This document shows positions 8,539 through 17,675 of a stretch of 64,000 nucleotides of DNA, in pieces; the first letter of the stretch is position 1; the number at the start of each line of letters is the position of its first letter. Both the position numbers and the translations under genes were made by a program. The notes under the pieces are model-generated. The model made no database searches, was not told the DNA's origin, and saw only the letters and a program-made list of their open reading frames with translations. The stretch comes from CAVPHV01 sp963704825 (lineage in GTDB: Bacteria; Actinomycetota; Acidimicrobiia; Spongiisociales; UBA5794), in NCBI GenBank assembly GCA_963704825.1, contig CAVPHV010000011.1:62001-126000 (forward strand). Direction: 5' to 3'.

Positions 8539-8885
8539 GAAGACCTCACTTGACGAGCCCGCGTCACTGGTAGCGGCGGCTTGTCGAGAGCTCCGAAAGA
8601 GTCAGACAGAGCCGGTCCACACCTGAGAGTGCGAAAAACAGACAACGCTCTCAGCAGCGGAACGCTGCTACTCGCGGGTAGGGTCGAAGGAGACGCACCG
8701 TTCCGAATGACACGTGGGGTGTCATTGGGCCGTGAGAGATGTCCATGTCGTCGACGAGAGGACTGAGTTCTTTCGTGCCTCCTCGTAGTCGGAGCCACGG
8801 CTCTCGACGACTCAAAACTCGAGACGCTTGACAACGAGAACAACTTCGGGGAGGCACGAGCCACCCCAGCCAGAGCCGGGAGGCA
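8539..8885 (+). promoter_or_regulatory. structured leader before the secreted nuclease gene
   Basis: About 350 bases with no supported gene. It holds at least three neighbouring hairpins: 8624-8631 with 8646-8653 (8 pairs), 8653-8659 with 8663-8669 (7 pairs, GAA loop), and 8706-8713 with 8719-8726 (8 pairs, 5-base loop). I could not match it to a riboswitch class I know. It may be a long 5' leader of the gene at 8889. Confidence 0.35.
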
Positions 8886-8888
8886 ATG

Positions 8889-11800
8889 ATGCGAACGAAG
8901 GCAATCACGAGACGACCATCAGTGACAGTTCTAGTGCTCGCAATGCTGGCAGCACTCATGCCCACCTTGATCCTTGCAGCCGGCCCGGCCGGCGCGGCCA
9001 CCAACGATTTGCTGCTGTCGGAGTACATCGAAGGCAGCTCGTTCAACAAAGCCGTTGAGATCTACAACGGTACCGGCGGGAACGTCGACCTCGCTGCGGG
9101 CGGGTACACCCTGGAGCTCTACAGCAACGGCGCCGCCACTGCCAGCCAATCGTTGGCACTTTCCGGAACGATTGCCGACGGCGACGTATATGTGCTGGCG
9201 CATCCCAGCGCTGATCCCGCGATTCTTGCTGAGGCAGACGTCACGAGTGGCTCGGTCATCAACTTCAACGGTGATGATTCCGTTGTGTTGCGCAAGAACG
9301 GTGCCGTTGTCGATGCGTTTGGACAGATTGGGTTCGATCCCGGTTCGCAATGGGACGGTGGAGGACAGGACGACACGCTGCGGCGAGGCGCCGACGTCTG
9401 CGCTGGGGATTCAAACGCCGATGATGCTTTTGACGCCTCCGTCGAGTGGGTCACCTTTCCGATCAACACCTTCGACGGCCTGGGCAGCCATACCGCAAAC
9501 TGCGGTGGCGGCTCGCCCCTCGTCGTTGACTGTGGGCCATCGCTGGTTACCGACGAAGGTGCGGCCGCGGTCGCCAACATCACCGCGGTTGACGGCGATG
9601 ACGAGATCGCGGACATCCGACTGGTCTCCGACGACGTGCTTCCCGGCGGCAACGTGACTGCAGGCACCCCCACCCTCCCGGGCGGGATCGGCGTCACCGC
9701 CAGCCTTGACATCAACCTCGACGGACTCGCCGCCGTCGGCAACTACACGGCCACCATCGAGGCGGAAAACGCCACGGGCGACCTCGCGACCTGCGACCTC
9801 GACATCGTTGTCGAGTCGACCGTGGTGACCATCACCTTCATCCACGACGTTCAAGGCAACGGACCGGCGAGCCCGCTGGTCGGTCAAACCGTGGTCATCG
9901 AGGGAATCGTCGTCGGCGATTTCCAGGATGGTGCGAGTGGCACGAACGGCGACCTGAACGGCTTTCACGTTCAGGAGGAAGATGCCGATGCCGATGCCGA
10001 CCCCGCGACTTCGGAAGGCATCTTCGTCTTCGACGGCAGTTCTCCGGCAGTCAACGTTGAGATCGGTGACCTGGTGCAAGTCGAAGGCGCCGTTTCCGAG
10101 TTCAACGGCCTGACGGAAATCACCTCATTCACCGGTGTGTCCGTTCTCAGCAGCGGCAACGCACTGCCCACCGCAGCGGTGGGAGCCCTGCCGGTGTCGG
10201 CCGTCGGCGACTTCGAGTCGTTCGAGGGCATGGCCGTGACCTTCCCGCAGGCACTGGTGATCTCGGAGTACTTCAACTTCGACCGGTTCAATGAGATCGT
10301 GCTGACAACCGAGCGGCGTTCGACGCCGACGGCGGTGGTCGAACCCGGACCCGCCGCCGTTGCGGCTGCCGAGGACTTCCTCCTGAACCGGATCACGCTC
10401 GACGACGGGCGCACCAGTCAGAATCCGGATCCTGCCATTCATCCCAATGGCGCTGCGTTCGACCTGACCAACCTGTTCCGCGGCGGGGATACCGTCGCCA
10501 ACGTGACCGGTGTGATGGACTACGCGTTCGGTTTGTACCGGATCCAGCCGACCCAGGGTGCCGACTACACAAGCGTCAACCCGCGCACGGCTGCCCCCGA
10601 CGAAGTCGGAGGCAACCTGAAGGTTGCGACGTTCAACGTCCTGAACTACTTCACGACGTTGGACGACGGAGTGAACGACATCTGCGGGCCGCTGGAGAAC
10701 CAGGAGTGCCGAGGGGCGGACGACGCCAACGAGCTCACTCGCCAGCGTGACAAGATCATTGCCGCCATGGTGGCCATCGATGCCGACGTACTCGGCTTGA
10801 TCGAGATCGAGAACAACGTGACCGATGGCCCGACGGCCGACCTGGTCGCCGGTCTCAACGCCGCCACGGCGCCGGGCACCTACGACTACATCGCGACGGG
10901 AGCCATCGGCACTGATGCCATCCGCCAGGCCATCTTGTACAAGCCGGCGTCCGTGACGCCGTCGGGTGACTTCGCGGTGCTCGACAGCACCGTCGACGCG
11001 ACATTCGACGACACCCGGAACCGCCCGATGGTTGTGCAGACCTTCGTCGAGAATGCGACGGGCGCCGTGTTCACGGTGGGCGTCAACCACCTGAAGTCGA
11101 AGGGTTCAGCCTGTGACCCCGACGACCCCAACACCGGAGACGGCTCGGGCAACTGCAACCTGACGCGTGCCGCGGCCGCCCAGGCCATCGTGAACTATCT
11201 GGCGACGGACCCAACGGGCAGCGGCGACGGCGACTTCCTGGTCATTGGTGATCTCAACTCCTACGACAAGGAAGAGCCGATCGATGTCCTGATTGCTGGA
11301 GGCTTCCATGACCTGGTGTTCGAATACCAGGGCGAGGACGCCTACTCGTACGTCTTCGACGGACAGACCGGCTATCTCGACTACCAGATGGCCAACGGAC
11401 CGCTCTCGTCCCAGGTGACGGGAGCAACGGTGTGGCACATCAATGCGGACGAAGCCGACTTGATCGACTACGACACGACGTTCAAGGGGCCGAACCAGGA
11501 TGCCATCTACGCACCCGATGCCTATCGCGCCTCCGACCACGACCCCGTCGTCATCGGTCTGGCGCTGGACCCAACCGGCTACCAGAGCAAGACCAAGGTC
11601 GTCGGCGACCTCAATGCCCTGCTGCCAACCGGCAGTTCCCGGAACGACAAGGCGATCAACCGGGCCATCGATTCCATCGAGGACAGCCTGAATCCCGAGT
11701 ACTGGGCCGATGGCGACCACCTCACCGAAAAGGGCAAGAAGGTCTTCGACAATGAGAAGAAGGCCGTCCAGGAGCTCGGCAAGGTGTGGGGTGCCGCGAG

Positions 11801-13646
11801 GGCACCGGCGCGCGCTGCCATCGCAACTCTGGTTGGTGTCGATGCCGATCTCGCGCAGACGGCCATCGACGTCGCGATCGCAAGCGGCGGCAACCAGAAG
11901 GAGATCGCCAAGGCGCAAAACGAGATTGCCAAGGCAGAGAGGGCGCTGGCGAAAGGCCACGCGCCGCAGGCAGTCAATCATTACGGAAACGCCTGGTACC
12001 ACGCCACCAAGGCCTTGAGGAACCTGATCAATCTTCAGGTTCTGGGGATCAACGACTACCACGGGAATCTCCAGCCGAACACCCCCGGCAGCGTCGCTGG
12101 TGTGGCGGCCGGCGGGGCCGAGTACCTGGCTCGCGAGTTGTCACAGCTTCGAGCCGGGCAGAAGTACAGCCTGACCGTTGCCGCCGGTGACCTCATCGGC
12201 GGATCGCCGGCGTTCTCCGGCCTGTTCCACGACGAGCCGTCGGTTGAGTCCCTCAATGCCATGGGACTCGACGTGTCGAGCGTTGGCAACCACGAGTTCG
12301 ACGAGGGGGTCACCGAACTGCTTCGCATGCAGGACGGCGGATGTCACCCCGTTGATGGCTGCTACTTCGAGGACGAACCGTACGCCGGCGCCGACTTCCA
12401 GTGGCTAGCCGCCAACACCGTCAACGACGCCACCGGCAGGACACCACTGCCGCCGTACGAGATCAAGTACGTCGGCGGCGTCAAGGTGGCGTTCATCGGT
12501 ATGACACTCGAAGCCACCGACACCTTGGTCGCCGCTGCCGGCATCCAAGGCTGGAGTTTCCTCGACGAGGCTGAGACGGCGAATGCGCTCGTCCCGATTC
12601 TGAAGAGGAAGGGCGTCGAAGCCATAGTCGTGTTGCTGCACGAGGGCGGGTCGCAGACGCCGCCTCCCGGTGACGTGGATGCCTGCGTCGGCATTTCTGG
12701 GCCGATCGTCGCCATCAACGATGCGCTCGATCCCGAGATTGACGCGTTGATCACCGGCCACACGCATCTGCCTTACAACTGCCTGCTCGACGACCCGGCC
12801 GGTGCGCCCCGCATCGTCACGAGCGCCTACTCCTACGGTCGAGTGGTCACGGAGTTGAACCTCGTCCTCGACAAGAAGACGAAGGATGTCCGGCGCGATT
12901 CCAGCACCTCGCAGAATCACGTCGTGGATCAGAGGTTCCTGGCCCCCGACCCGACGCAAACGGCGATCATCGCCAAGTGGCAACCCCTCTTCGATGCTTC
13001 CGGGAACGATCCGGTCGGATCCATCACCGCGGACATCGTGCGTGGTGGGACGCCGCCGGGGTCGGATCGTGGCGTTGAGTCTGCGGCAGGCAACCTGGTC
13101 GCCGACGCCCAACTGTGGGCGACGTCTGCGAGCTTCGCCGACGTTGCGTTCATGAACCCCGGTGGGGTGCGCTCCGACCTGACGTACGCGCAGTCGGGTA
13201 CGGAGGGCGACGGCGTGGTCACCTACGGCGAGGCCTTCACGTTCCAGCCGTTCGGTAACACGCTGGTGACGTTCGAGATGACCGGGGCGGAGATCGTTTC
13301 GGTCCTCGAGGAGCAGTGCCAGCCTCTCGGGTCGAGCCGCCCGTTCCTACACCTCGGGGTGTCGGACGGATTCACCTATGACCTTTCCACGAACATCGTT
13401 GCGGGCGACTGCATCTCGGTCACGGTGAGCAACGTGCAGTTGAACGGCGTGGCCCTCAATCCGACCGCGACCTACAAGGTCACGGTGAACAACTTCCTCG
13501 CCGACGGTGGGGACAACTTCACCACGTTCGCCACGATCACAGGTCCGAGGCTCGACGGCGGCAACGACCTGCAAGCCCTCATCAACTACCTGGATACGTA
13601 CAGTCCGGTCCCGCCGCCACCCACAGACCGGGTCAACGAGAGCTGA
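8889..13646 (+). CDS. secreted lamin-tail / ExeM-NucH nuclease / 5'-nucleotidase fusion
   Basis: A very long (1585-residue) secreted enzyme. A signal peptide ends near GPAGAA. Next is a lamin-tail domain (about residues 38-200, LLLSEYIEGSSFNKAVEIYN), an Ig-like part, an OB-fold region (VVIEGIVVGDFQ), and an endonuclease/exonuclease/phosphatase domain (about 575-895) with the motifs KVATFNVLNYF, VLGLIEIEN, VNHLKSK, IGDLNSY and SDHDPV. After a helical linker comes a calcineurin-like 5'-nucleotidase (about 1050-1340: GINDYHGN, AGDLIGGSP, SVGNHEFDEG, TGHTHLPY) and its C-terminal substrate domain (FMNPGGVRSDLTY). It could degrade extracellular DNA to nucleotides and then release phosphate. ATG 8889 is preferred over 8886 because GGGAGG is correctly spaced only from it. 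Confidence 0.88.
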   Translation: MRTKAITRRPSVTVLVLAMLAALMPTLILAAGPAGAATNDLLLSEYIEGSSFNKAVEIYNGTGGNVDLAAGGYTLELYSNGAATASQSLALSGTIADGDVYVLAHPSADPAILAEADVTSGSVINFNGDDSVVLRKNGAVVDAFGQIGFDPGSQWDGGGQDDTLRRGADVCAGDSNADDAFDASVEWVTFPINTFDGLGSHTANCGGGSPLVVDCGPSLVTDEGAAAVANITAVDGDDEIADIRLVSDDVLPGGNVTAGTPTLPGGIGVTASLDINLDGLAAVGNYTATIEAENATGDLATCDLDIVVESTVVTITFIHDVQGNGPASPLVGQTVVIEGIVVGDFQDGASGTNGDLNGFHVQEEDADADADPATSEGIFVFDGSSPAVNVEIGDLVQVEGAVSEFNGLTEITSFTGVSVLSSGNALPTAAVGALPVSAVGDFESFEGMAVTFPQALVISEYFNFDRFNEIVLTTERRSTPTAVVEPGPAAVAAAEDFLLNRITLDDGRTSQNPDPAIHPNGAAFDLTNLFRGGDTVANVTGVMDYAFGLYRIQPTQGADYTSVNPRTAAPDEVGGNLKVATFNVLNYFTTLDDGVNDICGPLENQECRGADDANELTRQRDKIIAAMVAIDADVLGLIEIENNVTDGPTADLVAGLNAATAPGTYDYIATGAIGTDAIRQAILYKPASVTPSGDFAVLDSTVDATFDDTRNRPMVVQTFVENATGAVFTVGVNHLKSKGSACDPDDPNTGDGSGNCNLTRAAAAQAIVNYLATDPTGSGDGDFLVIGDLNSYDKEEPIDVLIAGGFHDLVFEYQGEDAYSYVFDGQTGYLDYQMANGPLSSQVTGATVWHINADEADLIDYDTTFKGPNQDAIYAPDAYRASDHDPVVIGLALDPTGYQSKTKVVGDLNALLPTGSSRNDKAINRAIDSIEDSLNPEYWADGDHLTEKGKKVFDNEKKAVQELGKVWGAARAPARAAIATLVGVDADLAQTAIDVAIASGGNQKEIAKAQNEIAKAERALAKGHAPQAVNHYGNAWYHATKALRNLINLQVLGINDYHGNLQPNTPGSVAGVAAGGAEYLARELSQLRAGQKYSLTVAAGDLIGGSPAFSGLFHDEPSVESLNAMGLDVSSVGNHEFDEGVTELLRMQDGGCHPVDGCYFEDEPYAGADFQWLAANTVNDATGRTPLPPYEIKYVGGVKVAFIGMTLEATDTLVAAAGIQGWSFLDEAETANALVPILKRKGVEAIVVLLHEGGSQTPPPGDVDACVGISGPIVAINDALDPEIDALITGHTHLPYNCLLDDPAGAPRIVTSAYSYGRVVTELNLVLDKKTKDVRRDSSTSQNHVVDQRFLAPDPTQTAIIAKWQPLFDASGNDPVGSITADIVRGGTPPGSDRGVESAAGNLVADAQLWATSASFADVAFMNPGGVRSDLTYAQSGTEGDGVVTYGEAFTFQPFGNTLVTFEMTGAEIVSVLEEQCQPLGSSRPFLHLGVSDGFTYDLSTNIVAGDCISVTVSNVQLNGVALNPTATYKVTVNNFLADGGDNFTTFATITGPRLDGGNDLQALINYLDTYSPVPPPPTDRVNES

Positions 13647-13668
13647 GACAGGCGGAGTTCGATGGCCG

Positions 13669-13700
13669 CTGGGCCCGACCCCCGACGGGGTTGGGCCCAG
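13669..13700 (+). terminator. strong hairpin after the nuclease gene
   Basis: Arms 13669-13682 and 13687-13700 pair over 14 positions with one G-T wobble and a CGAC loop, starting 22 bases after the stop codon. There is no T-run, as is usual for high-GC actinobacterial terminators. Confidence 0.7.
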
Positions 13701-13936
13701 CCCGGCCGCGGCGGCAGTCTGCTCAACGACGCCGACGTCATTGCCCGGTTCATCGGGTCTGCGTGGTGGGATCAGTCAAGATGGTGCCTGGTGAGATAGG
13801 CGGCTCGGACTCTGCTCGCTTGGTCGATCCTGCAAAACCATGGTTCCCGGCCCTGGCTCAGATGACCTTCGGCTCTGGGTCCGATCCCCATCGATCGGGA
13901 AGGATGGGCAGGGTACGCACCGATTGAGGAGAAACG

Positions 13937-14170
13937 ATGACGACGATCCCGGTCACGATCAATCTCGCCAGGTCCGATTCCGGCATCGAAGCGACTGCGG
14001 TCATGGAACTCGAGAAGAAGACCATCGAAACCACTGCCCACGCTCCCTCGCGCCGCGCCAACGACGACGTCGCCGACAGCCTCGCCATCGCCCGGGTGTT
14101 GCGGGCTCTCGAGGTCGAGGTGATGCACTGGGTCCACGAGCACATCGACCGCTACGTGGCCAACGAGTAG
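13937..14170 (+). CDS. small DUF1876-like protein (uncertain)
   Basis: A 77-residue acidic protein preceded by a good AGGAGA ribosome site. It shows a strand-strand-helix pattern (PVTINLARSDSGIEATAVMEL, then a C-terminal helix VLRALEVEVMHWVHEHIDRYV) that resembles the DUF1876/dsRBD-like small proteins of actinobacteria. I infer this from shape alone. The function of that family is unknown. The roughly 240 bases before it, after the terminator, show no other gene. Confidence 0.55.
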   Translation: MTTIPVTINLARSDSGIEATAVMELEKKTIETTAHAPSRRANDDVADSLAIARVLRALEVEVMHWVHEHIDRYVANE

Positions 14171-14211
14171 CCGGGGCTCCATTCTCCAGCACCTCGGATA
14201 CCCTTGACGCG

Positions 14212-15945
14212 GTGAAACCCCGACCTGAGAGGCTCGCCCGGATTCTCTTCGCCGTTGCCCTGCTCAGCGCCGTCATCGTCTCGGCCGCCGGTCCGGTCAC
14301 TGCCGCAGGCACAACTCACTACGTCGACCCGGCGGGATCCAACGGCGCGCCCGGAACGAAGGCCGCGCCATGGGAGACTCTGCAACACGCGGTCGACAAC
14401 ATCGCCGCCGGCGACACCATCGTCGTCAATCCGGGCACCTACGCTGGAATGCGCATCGAACGCTCCGGCCAAGCCGGGGCGTTGATCACCCTCACCGCAG
14501 CCGTCCGCGGGACGGTGGTGATCGATCGACCAGGACCCGCCAACGTCCACGCCTCGAACCTCGAGGTCGAGACCTGGGACGGAGACGGAACCGTCCACCA
14601 TTGGGTGATCAAGAACATCGAGGTACGCGGCGCCCCCAACGCTGGCATCGATGTGCGGGGCACCGCGTCCAATCACTCGCACCACATCACAATCCGCAAT
14701 GTCAAGGTTCACCACAACGGGGTGGCCACCACCAAGACGGGAATCTTCTTTGCATTCGTGGACTACGCCACCGTGACCGGAGCCAACAGCCACCACAACG
14801 GCGAACACGGCATCTACCTGTCCAACAGCGGCGACCACTTCACCATCCAGCGCAACAGGCTGCACCACAACGAACGGTGTGGCCTCCACCTCAACGGTGA
14901 CCTTTCCCAGGGTGGCGACGGTGTCATCTCTGCCGGCCAGATCGACGCCAATCGAATCGAGGCAAACGGTGCCGAAGGGTGTTCGGGGATCAACCTCGAT
15001 GGTGTCACCGACACCACGATCAGCAACAACGTGATCGTCGAGAACCACGCCACCGGGATCGCCGTCTTCCAACAGGACGGCGCTGTGTGCAGCAGGCGCA
15101 TCACCATCGTCAACAACACCATCGTCCAGGCCGCCGATGGCCGTTGGGCGGTAACCGTCGGCACCGGCGGATGCCGGGATTTGACCATTCTCAACAATGT
15201 GCTGTTGACCCGGCACTCCTGGCGCGGAGCGATCGAACTGCCCGACCTATCCGTCACCGGCCTCCACAGCGACTACAACATCGTCGCCGATCGCTTCAGC
15301 ACCGACGACGGCGACACCAGCATCACACTGGCGCAATGGCGAACGGCCACCGGCCAGGACACCCACTCCCGGGTGGTCGGAATCGACGCAGTCTTTGCCA
15401 GCGGCTCCTACCGCCATCTCGCCGACGGCCCGGCGGAGGATGCCGGCACAACCGTGGCGTTGGCTCACGATCACGATGATGTCGCCCGCCCCTCCGGAGC
15501 CGCCAACGACATCGGCGCCTATGAAACCCCGATGTGTCGAGGGCACAAGGCGTCCATCGTCGGCACCAGGGCCGGCGACACGCTGGTGGGATCGTGGCGA
15601 CGGGATGTGATTGCCGGCCTCGGCGGCCACGACGATATCCGCGGGTTCGGCGGCGATGACCTCATTTGTGGTGGTGACGGCGATGACCACATCGCCGGCA
15701 ACAAAGGAGCCGACCACCTGCGGGGCAACGGCGGCACCGACATAATCCGGGGTGGAGACCAGGCCGACGCCATCTACGGCGGCAATGGATCAGATGCACT
15801 CTGGGGAGGAGACGGGGCCGACGGGCTCTGGGGAGAGAGGGGCAACGACGCCCTGCACGGTGGACCGGGCACTGACGCTCTCGACGGAGGAAGCGGTGAT
15901 GACCGGTGTTTCACAGGTGAATCACTGACCGCCTGCGAGGCCTGA
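14212..15945 (+). CDS. secreted right-handed beta-helix protein with calcium-binding nonapeptide tail
   Basis: A 577-residue exported protein. The GTG at 14212 begins a clear signal peptide ending near GPVTAAG. Then HYVDPAGSNGAPGTKAAPWETLQHAVDNIAAGDTI is the typical opening of pectate-lyase-like beta-helix proteins, followed by coils with parallel beta-helix rungs (NNVIVENHATGI, NNTIVQAADG). The tail (about residues 455-565) has around a dozen GGxGxDxLxG-type repeats that bind calcium in RTX proteins. No classical polysaccharide-lyase catalytic triad is obvious. It probably binds or cleaves a surface or environmental polysaccharide, which is inference from the fold. It stands alone. Confidence 0.8.
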   Translation: MKPRPERLARILFAVALLSAVIVSAAGPVTAAGTTHYVDPAGSNGAPGTKAAPWETLQHAVDNIAAGDTIVVNPGTYAGMRIERSGQAGALITLTAAVRGTVVIDRPGPANVHASNLEVETWDGDGTVHHWVIKNIEVRGAPNAGIDVRGTASNHSHHITIRNVKVHHNGVATTKTGIFFAFVDYATVTGANSHHNGEHGIYLSNSGDHFTIQRNRLHHNERCGLHLNGDLSQGGDGVISAGQIDANRIEANGAEGCSGINLDGVTDTTISNNVIVENHATGIAVFQQDGAVCSRRITIVNNTIVQAADGRWAVTVGTGGCRDLTILNNVLLTRHSWRGAIELPDLSVTGLHSDYNIVADRFSTDDGDTSITLAQWRTATGQDTHSRVVGIDAVFASGSYRHLADGPAEDAGTTVALAHDHDDVARPSGAANDIGAYETPMCRGHKASIVGTRAGDTLVGSWRRDVIAGLGGHDDIRGFGGDDLICGGDGDDHIAGNKGADHLRGNGGTDIIRGGDQADAIYGGNGSDALWGGDGADGLWGERGNDALHGGPGTDALDGGSGDDRCFTGESLTACEA

Positions 15946-15959
15946 CGGCGGCCGCAGCG

Positions 15960-16247
15960 TCAGCTCGAACGCGATGAGCGCAGCGCCGCCATCTCGGCGG
16001 CCACCGACTGCACCCTATCCCCGAGATGCGGCAGATGGGCAGAACGACGTCGATAGCCGGTGCTCTGCTGATCAAGGATTGCGTTGCGCCGGATGCGGAG
16101 CACGTCAACCTGCCGCTTGGCGTCTCGCACCTCGCCAAGAGCGACGTCTGTCGCCGTCGTAATGAAGACCAAGGCGCGTTCCGCCTCCTGGGGCTCGTGC
16201 GCTCCGACGTCTTCGAGATCGAGTGACGGGCCGGCACCGGGAATCAT
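15960..16247 (-). CDS. small protein translationally coupled to the coiled-coil gene
   Basis: A 95-residue protein with no recognised family. The main support is that its ATG overlaps the stop of the upstream gene as ATGA at 16244-16247, a classic coupling signal, and that its sequence is mostly helical (EAERALVFITTATDVALGEVRDAKRQVDVLRIRRNAIL), like its neighbour. The Arg-rich alternative frame on the same strand lacks such a signal. It may act with the coiled-coil protein. Confidence 0.5.
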   Translation of the reverse strand: MIPGAGPSLDLEDVGAHEPQEAERALVFITTATDVALGEVRDAKRQVDVLRIRRNAILDQQSTGYRRRSAHLPHLGDRVQSVAAEMAALRSSRSS

Positions 16248-16915
16248 CCGAGGTCGACTCCGTATTCGAGGTCGCCGGCGGCTTCGGCGACGCCGGCCGA
16301 CTCGGTCACTGCGATTGGTTCGGCCATCGCAACGGGCTCAACGACATGGAGAACGGGAGGTGGCGGCGGGACCTCGATGGCATGGTCGGCGGAGGGGTGA
16401 AGAAGCCGCTCGGACTGAGGAATCGGTGGTGTCAGCGGTGCCGGCTCAACCAGTGTTTCCCATGACGGCGGGGTGGCGAGCACCTTGGCGCCCTTCAACA
16501 GCGGCTCGAGCTCGGCCCGCAGCTCATTGAGAGCAGGCAGTTGCTTGTCGAGCAGGGCCTGAATGGCCTCAGCCCTGGTCCTGGTCTCTGCTGCGTCGGC
16601 GATGGCCTGAGCCCGGATCTCCTCAGCCTCGAGTCTGGCCTCTTGGAGTTGATCCTCTGCCATCGCCTGGGTCTTGATCCGGTAGCGCTCGGCCTCGTCG
16701 CGGGTCTCGGCCGCAAAGGCTTCGGCGTGGACCCGCAGCTCGTCGCATTCACTGTGCGCCGCGCTCAGTAACTCGTCGCGGGCGCGCTTGGCGTCTTCGA
16801 GGTTGGCGCGCACGGTTGCGGCAGCCGCCTCAGCCTCGGCGACGATCCGCTCCATTTGCTGATCGATCGACGACAACTCCTGGTCGGCGTCACTGGCGCC
16901 GGCTTCGTTCCACAT
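16244..16915 (-). CDS. DivIVA-like long coiled-coil protein
   Basis: A 223-residue protein with a nearly unbroken heptad region from about residue 10 to 140 (SSIDQQMERIVAEAEAAAAT, then repeated A-E-A-R-E patterns), followed by a Pro-rich, acidic tail. The coiled coil resembles those of DivIVA/Wag31-type scaffolds but lacks their N-terminal membrane-targeting domain. Start choice: the ATG at 16915 has AAGGGA six bases upstream; the longer frame would run antisense through the divergent acetyltransferase. It is followed by an overlapping small gene. A structural or polarity role is inferred only. Confidence 0.6.
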   Translation of the reverse strand: MWNEAGASDADQELSSIDQQMERIVAEAEAAAATVRANLEDAKRARDELLSAAHSECDELRVHAEAFAAETRDEAERYRIKTQAMAEDQLQEARLEAEEIRAQAIADAAETRTRAEAIQALLDKQLPALNELRAELEPLLKGAKVLATPPSWETLVEPAPLTPPIPQSERLLHPSADHAIEVPPPPPVLHVVEPVAMAEPIAVTESAGVAEAAGDLEYGVDLG

Positions 16916-17056
16916 GAGCATTCCCTTCTCGGAGGTTCGGGGGGTTTCGGGGTTTGTCTCTCCTATGGAATCGGCCCGACGGGCACATTCCAGGAGGACG
17001 GTCCTCGCCGGGGCGAATGCACTAGTCCCTTTGCCGCGACCCGGTAGGGTTCGGGC

Positions 17057-17557
17057 GTGGATGTGACGATCAGAGCGGCGACGACTGAAGATTTGCCCCG
17101 CCTCACCGACATCTACAACCACTACATCGACGGCTCCCATGTCTCGTTCGATGTCGACCCCTGGACGATTGAGCGGCGGCGGGAGTGGTTTGCCAAGTAC
17201 GCACCGACCGGCCGCCATCGCGTCCTGGTGCTCGAAACCGCCGATGAGGTCGTTGGCGCCGCCTGGAGCAGTCCGTTTCGCCCCAAGGCGGCGTACGACA
17301 CGTCGGTCGAGACCACCATCGTGCTCGACCCTGCGGCGATCGGTCGCGGCCTCGGCAAGCAGCTGCTGGCCGCCCTCCTCGACGAACTCGCCGCCGAGGA
17401 CGTCCACCGCGCCTACGCCGTAATCGCCCTCCCCAATGAAGCCTCGATCGCGCTCCATCACCGGCTGGGCTACCGCTCCCTCGGCGTCCAGCACGAGGTC
17501 GGGAGGATGTATGGCAGGTACTGGGACACCGAGCTGCTCGAAAGGCGATTCCCCTAG
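17057..17557 (+). CDS. phosphinothricin-type GNAT N-acetyltransferase
   Basis: A 166-residue GNAT protein of the Pat/MddA type, which acetylates phosphinothricin, methionine sulfone or related amines with acetyl-CoA. Typical features are IRAATTEDLPRLTDIYNHYI, VSFDVDPWTIERRREWF, the acetyl-CoA loop LDPAAIGRGLGKQLL, and a final RLGYRSLGVQHEVGRMYGRYWDT. The GTG start fits the first beta-strand. It is divergent from the coiled-coil gene and precedes lprG by about 118 bases. Substrate is not determinable. Confidence 0.85.
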   Translation: MDVTIRAATTEDLPRLTDIYNHYIDGSHVSFDVDPWTIERRREWFAKYAPTGRHRVLVLETADEVVGAAWSSPFRPKAAYDTSVETTIVLDPAAIGRGLGKQLLAALLDELAAEDVHRAYAVIALPNEASIALHHRLGYRSLGVQHEVGRMYGRYWDTELLERRFP

Positions 17558-17675
17558 GAGTCTCCGACCCCGCTTATGGTCTCTTTATGTATGACCTGGT
17601 ACCTACTACGGAGCACGATCCACCCGACACGCCCAGTACCCTCAGCCCATCCGGCAATCGACACCCAGGAGGACC

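Noticed and set aside
13840..14211. Upstream extension of the beta-helix frame
   Set aside because: The signal peptide begins at GTG 14212; the extension overlaps the small gene at 13937.
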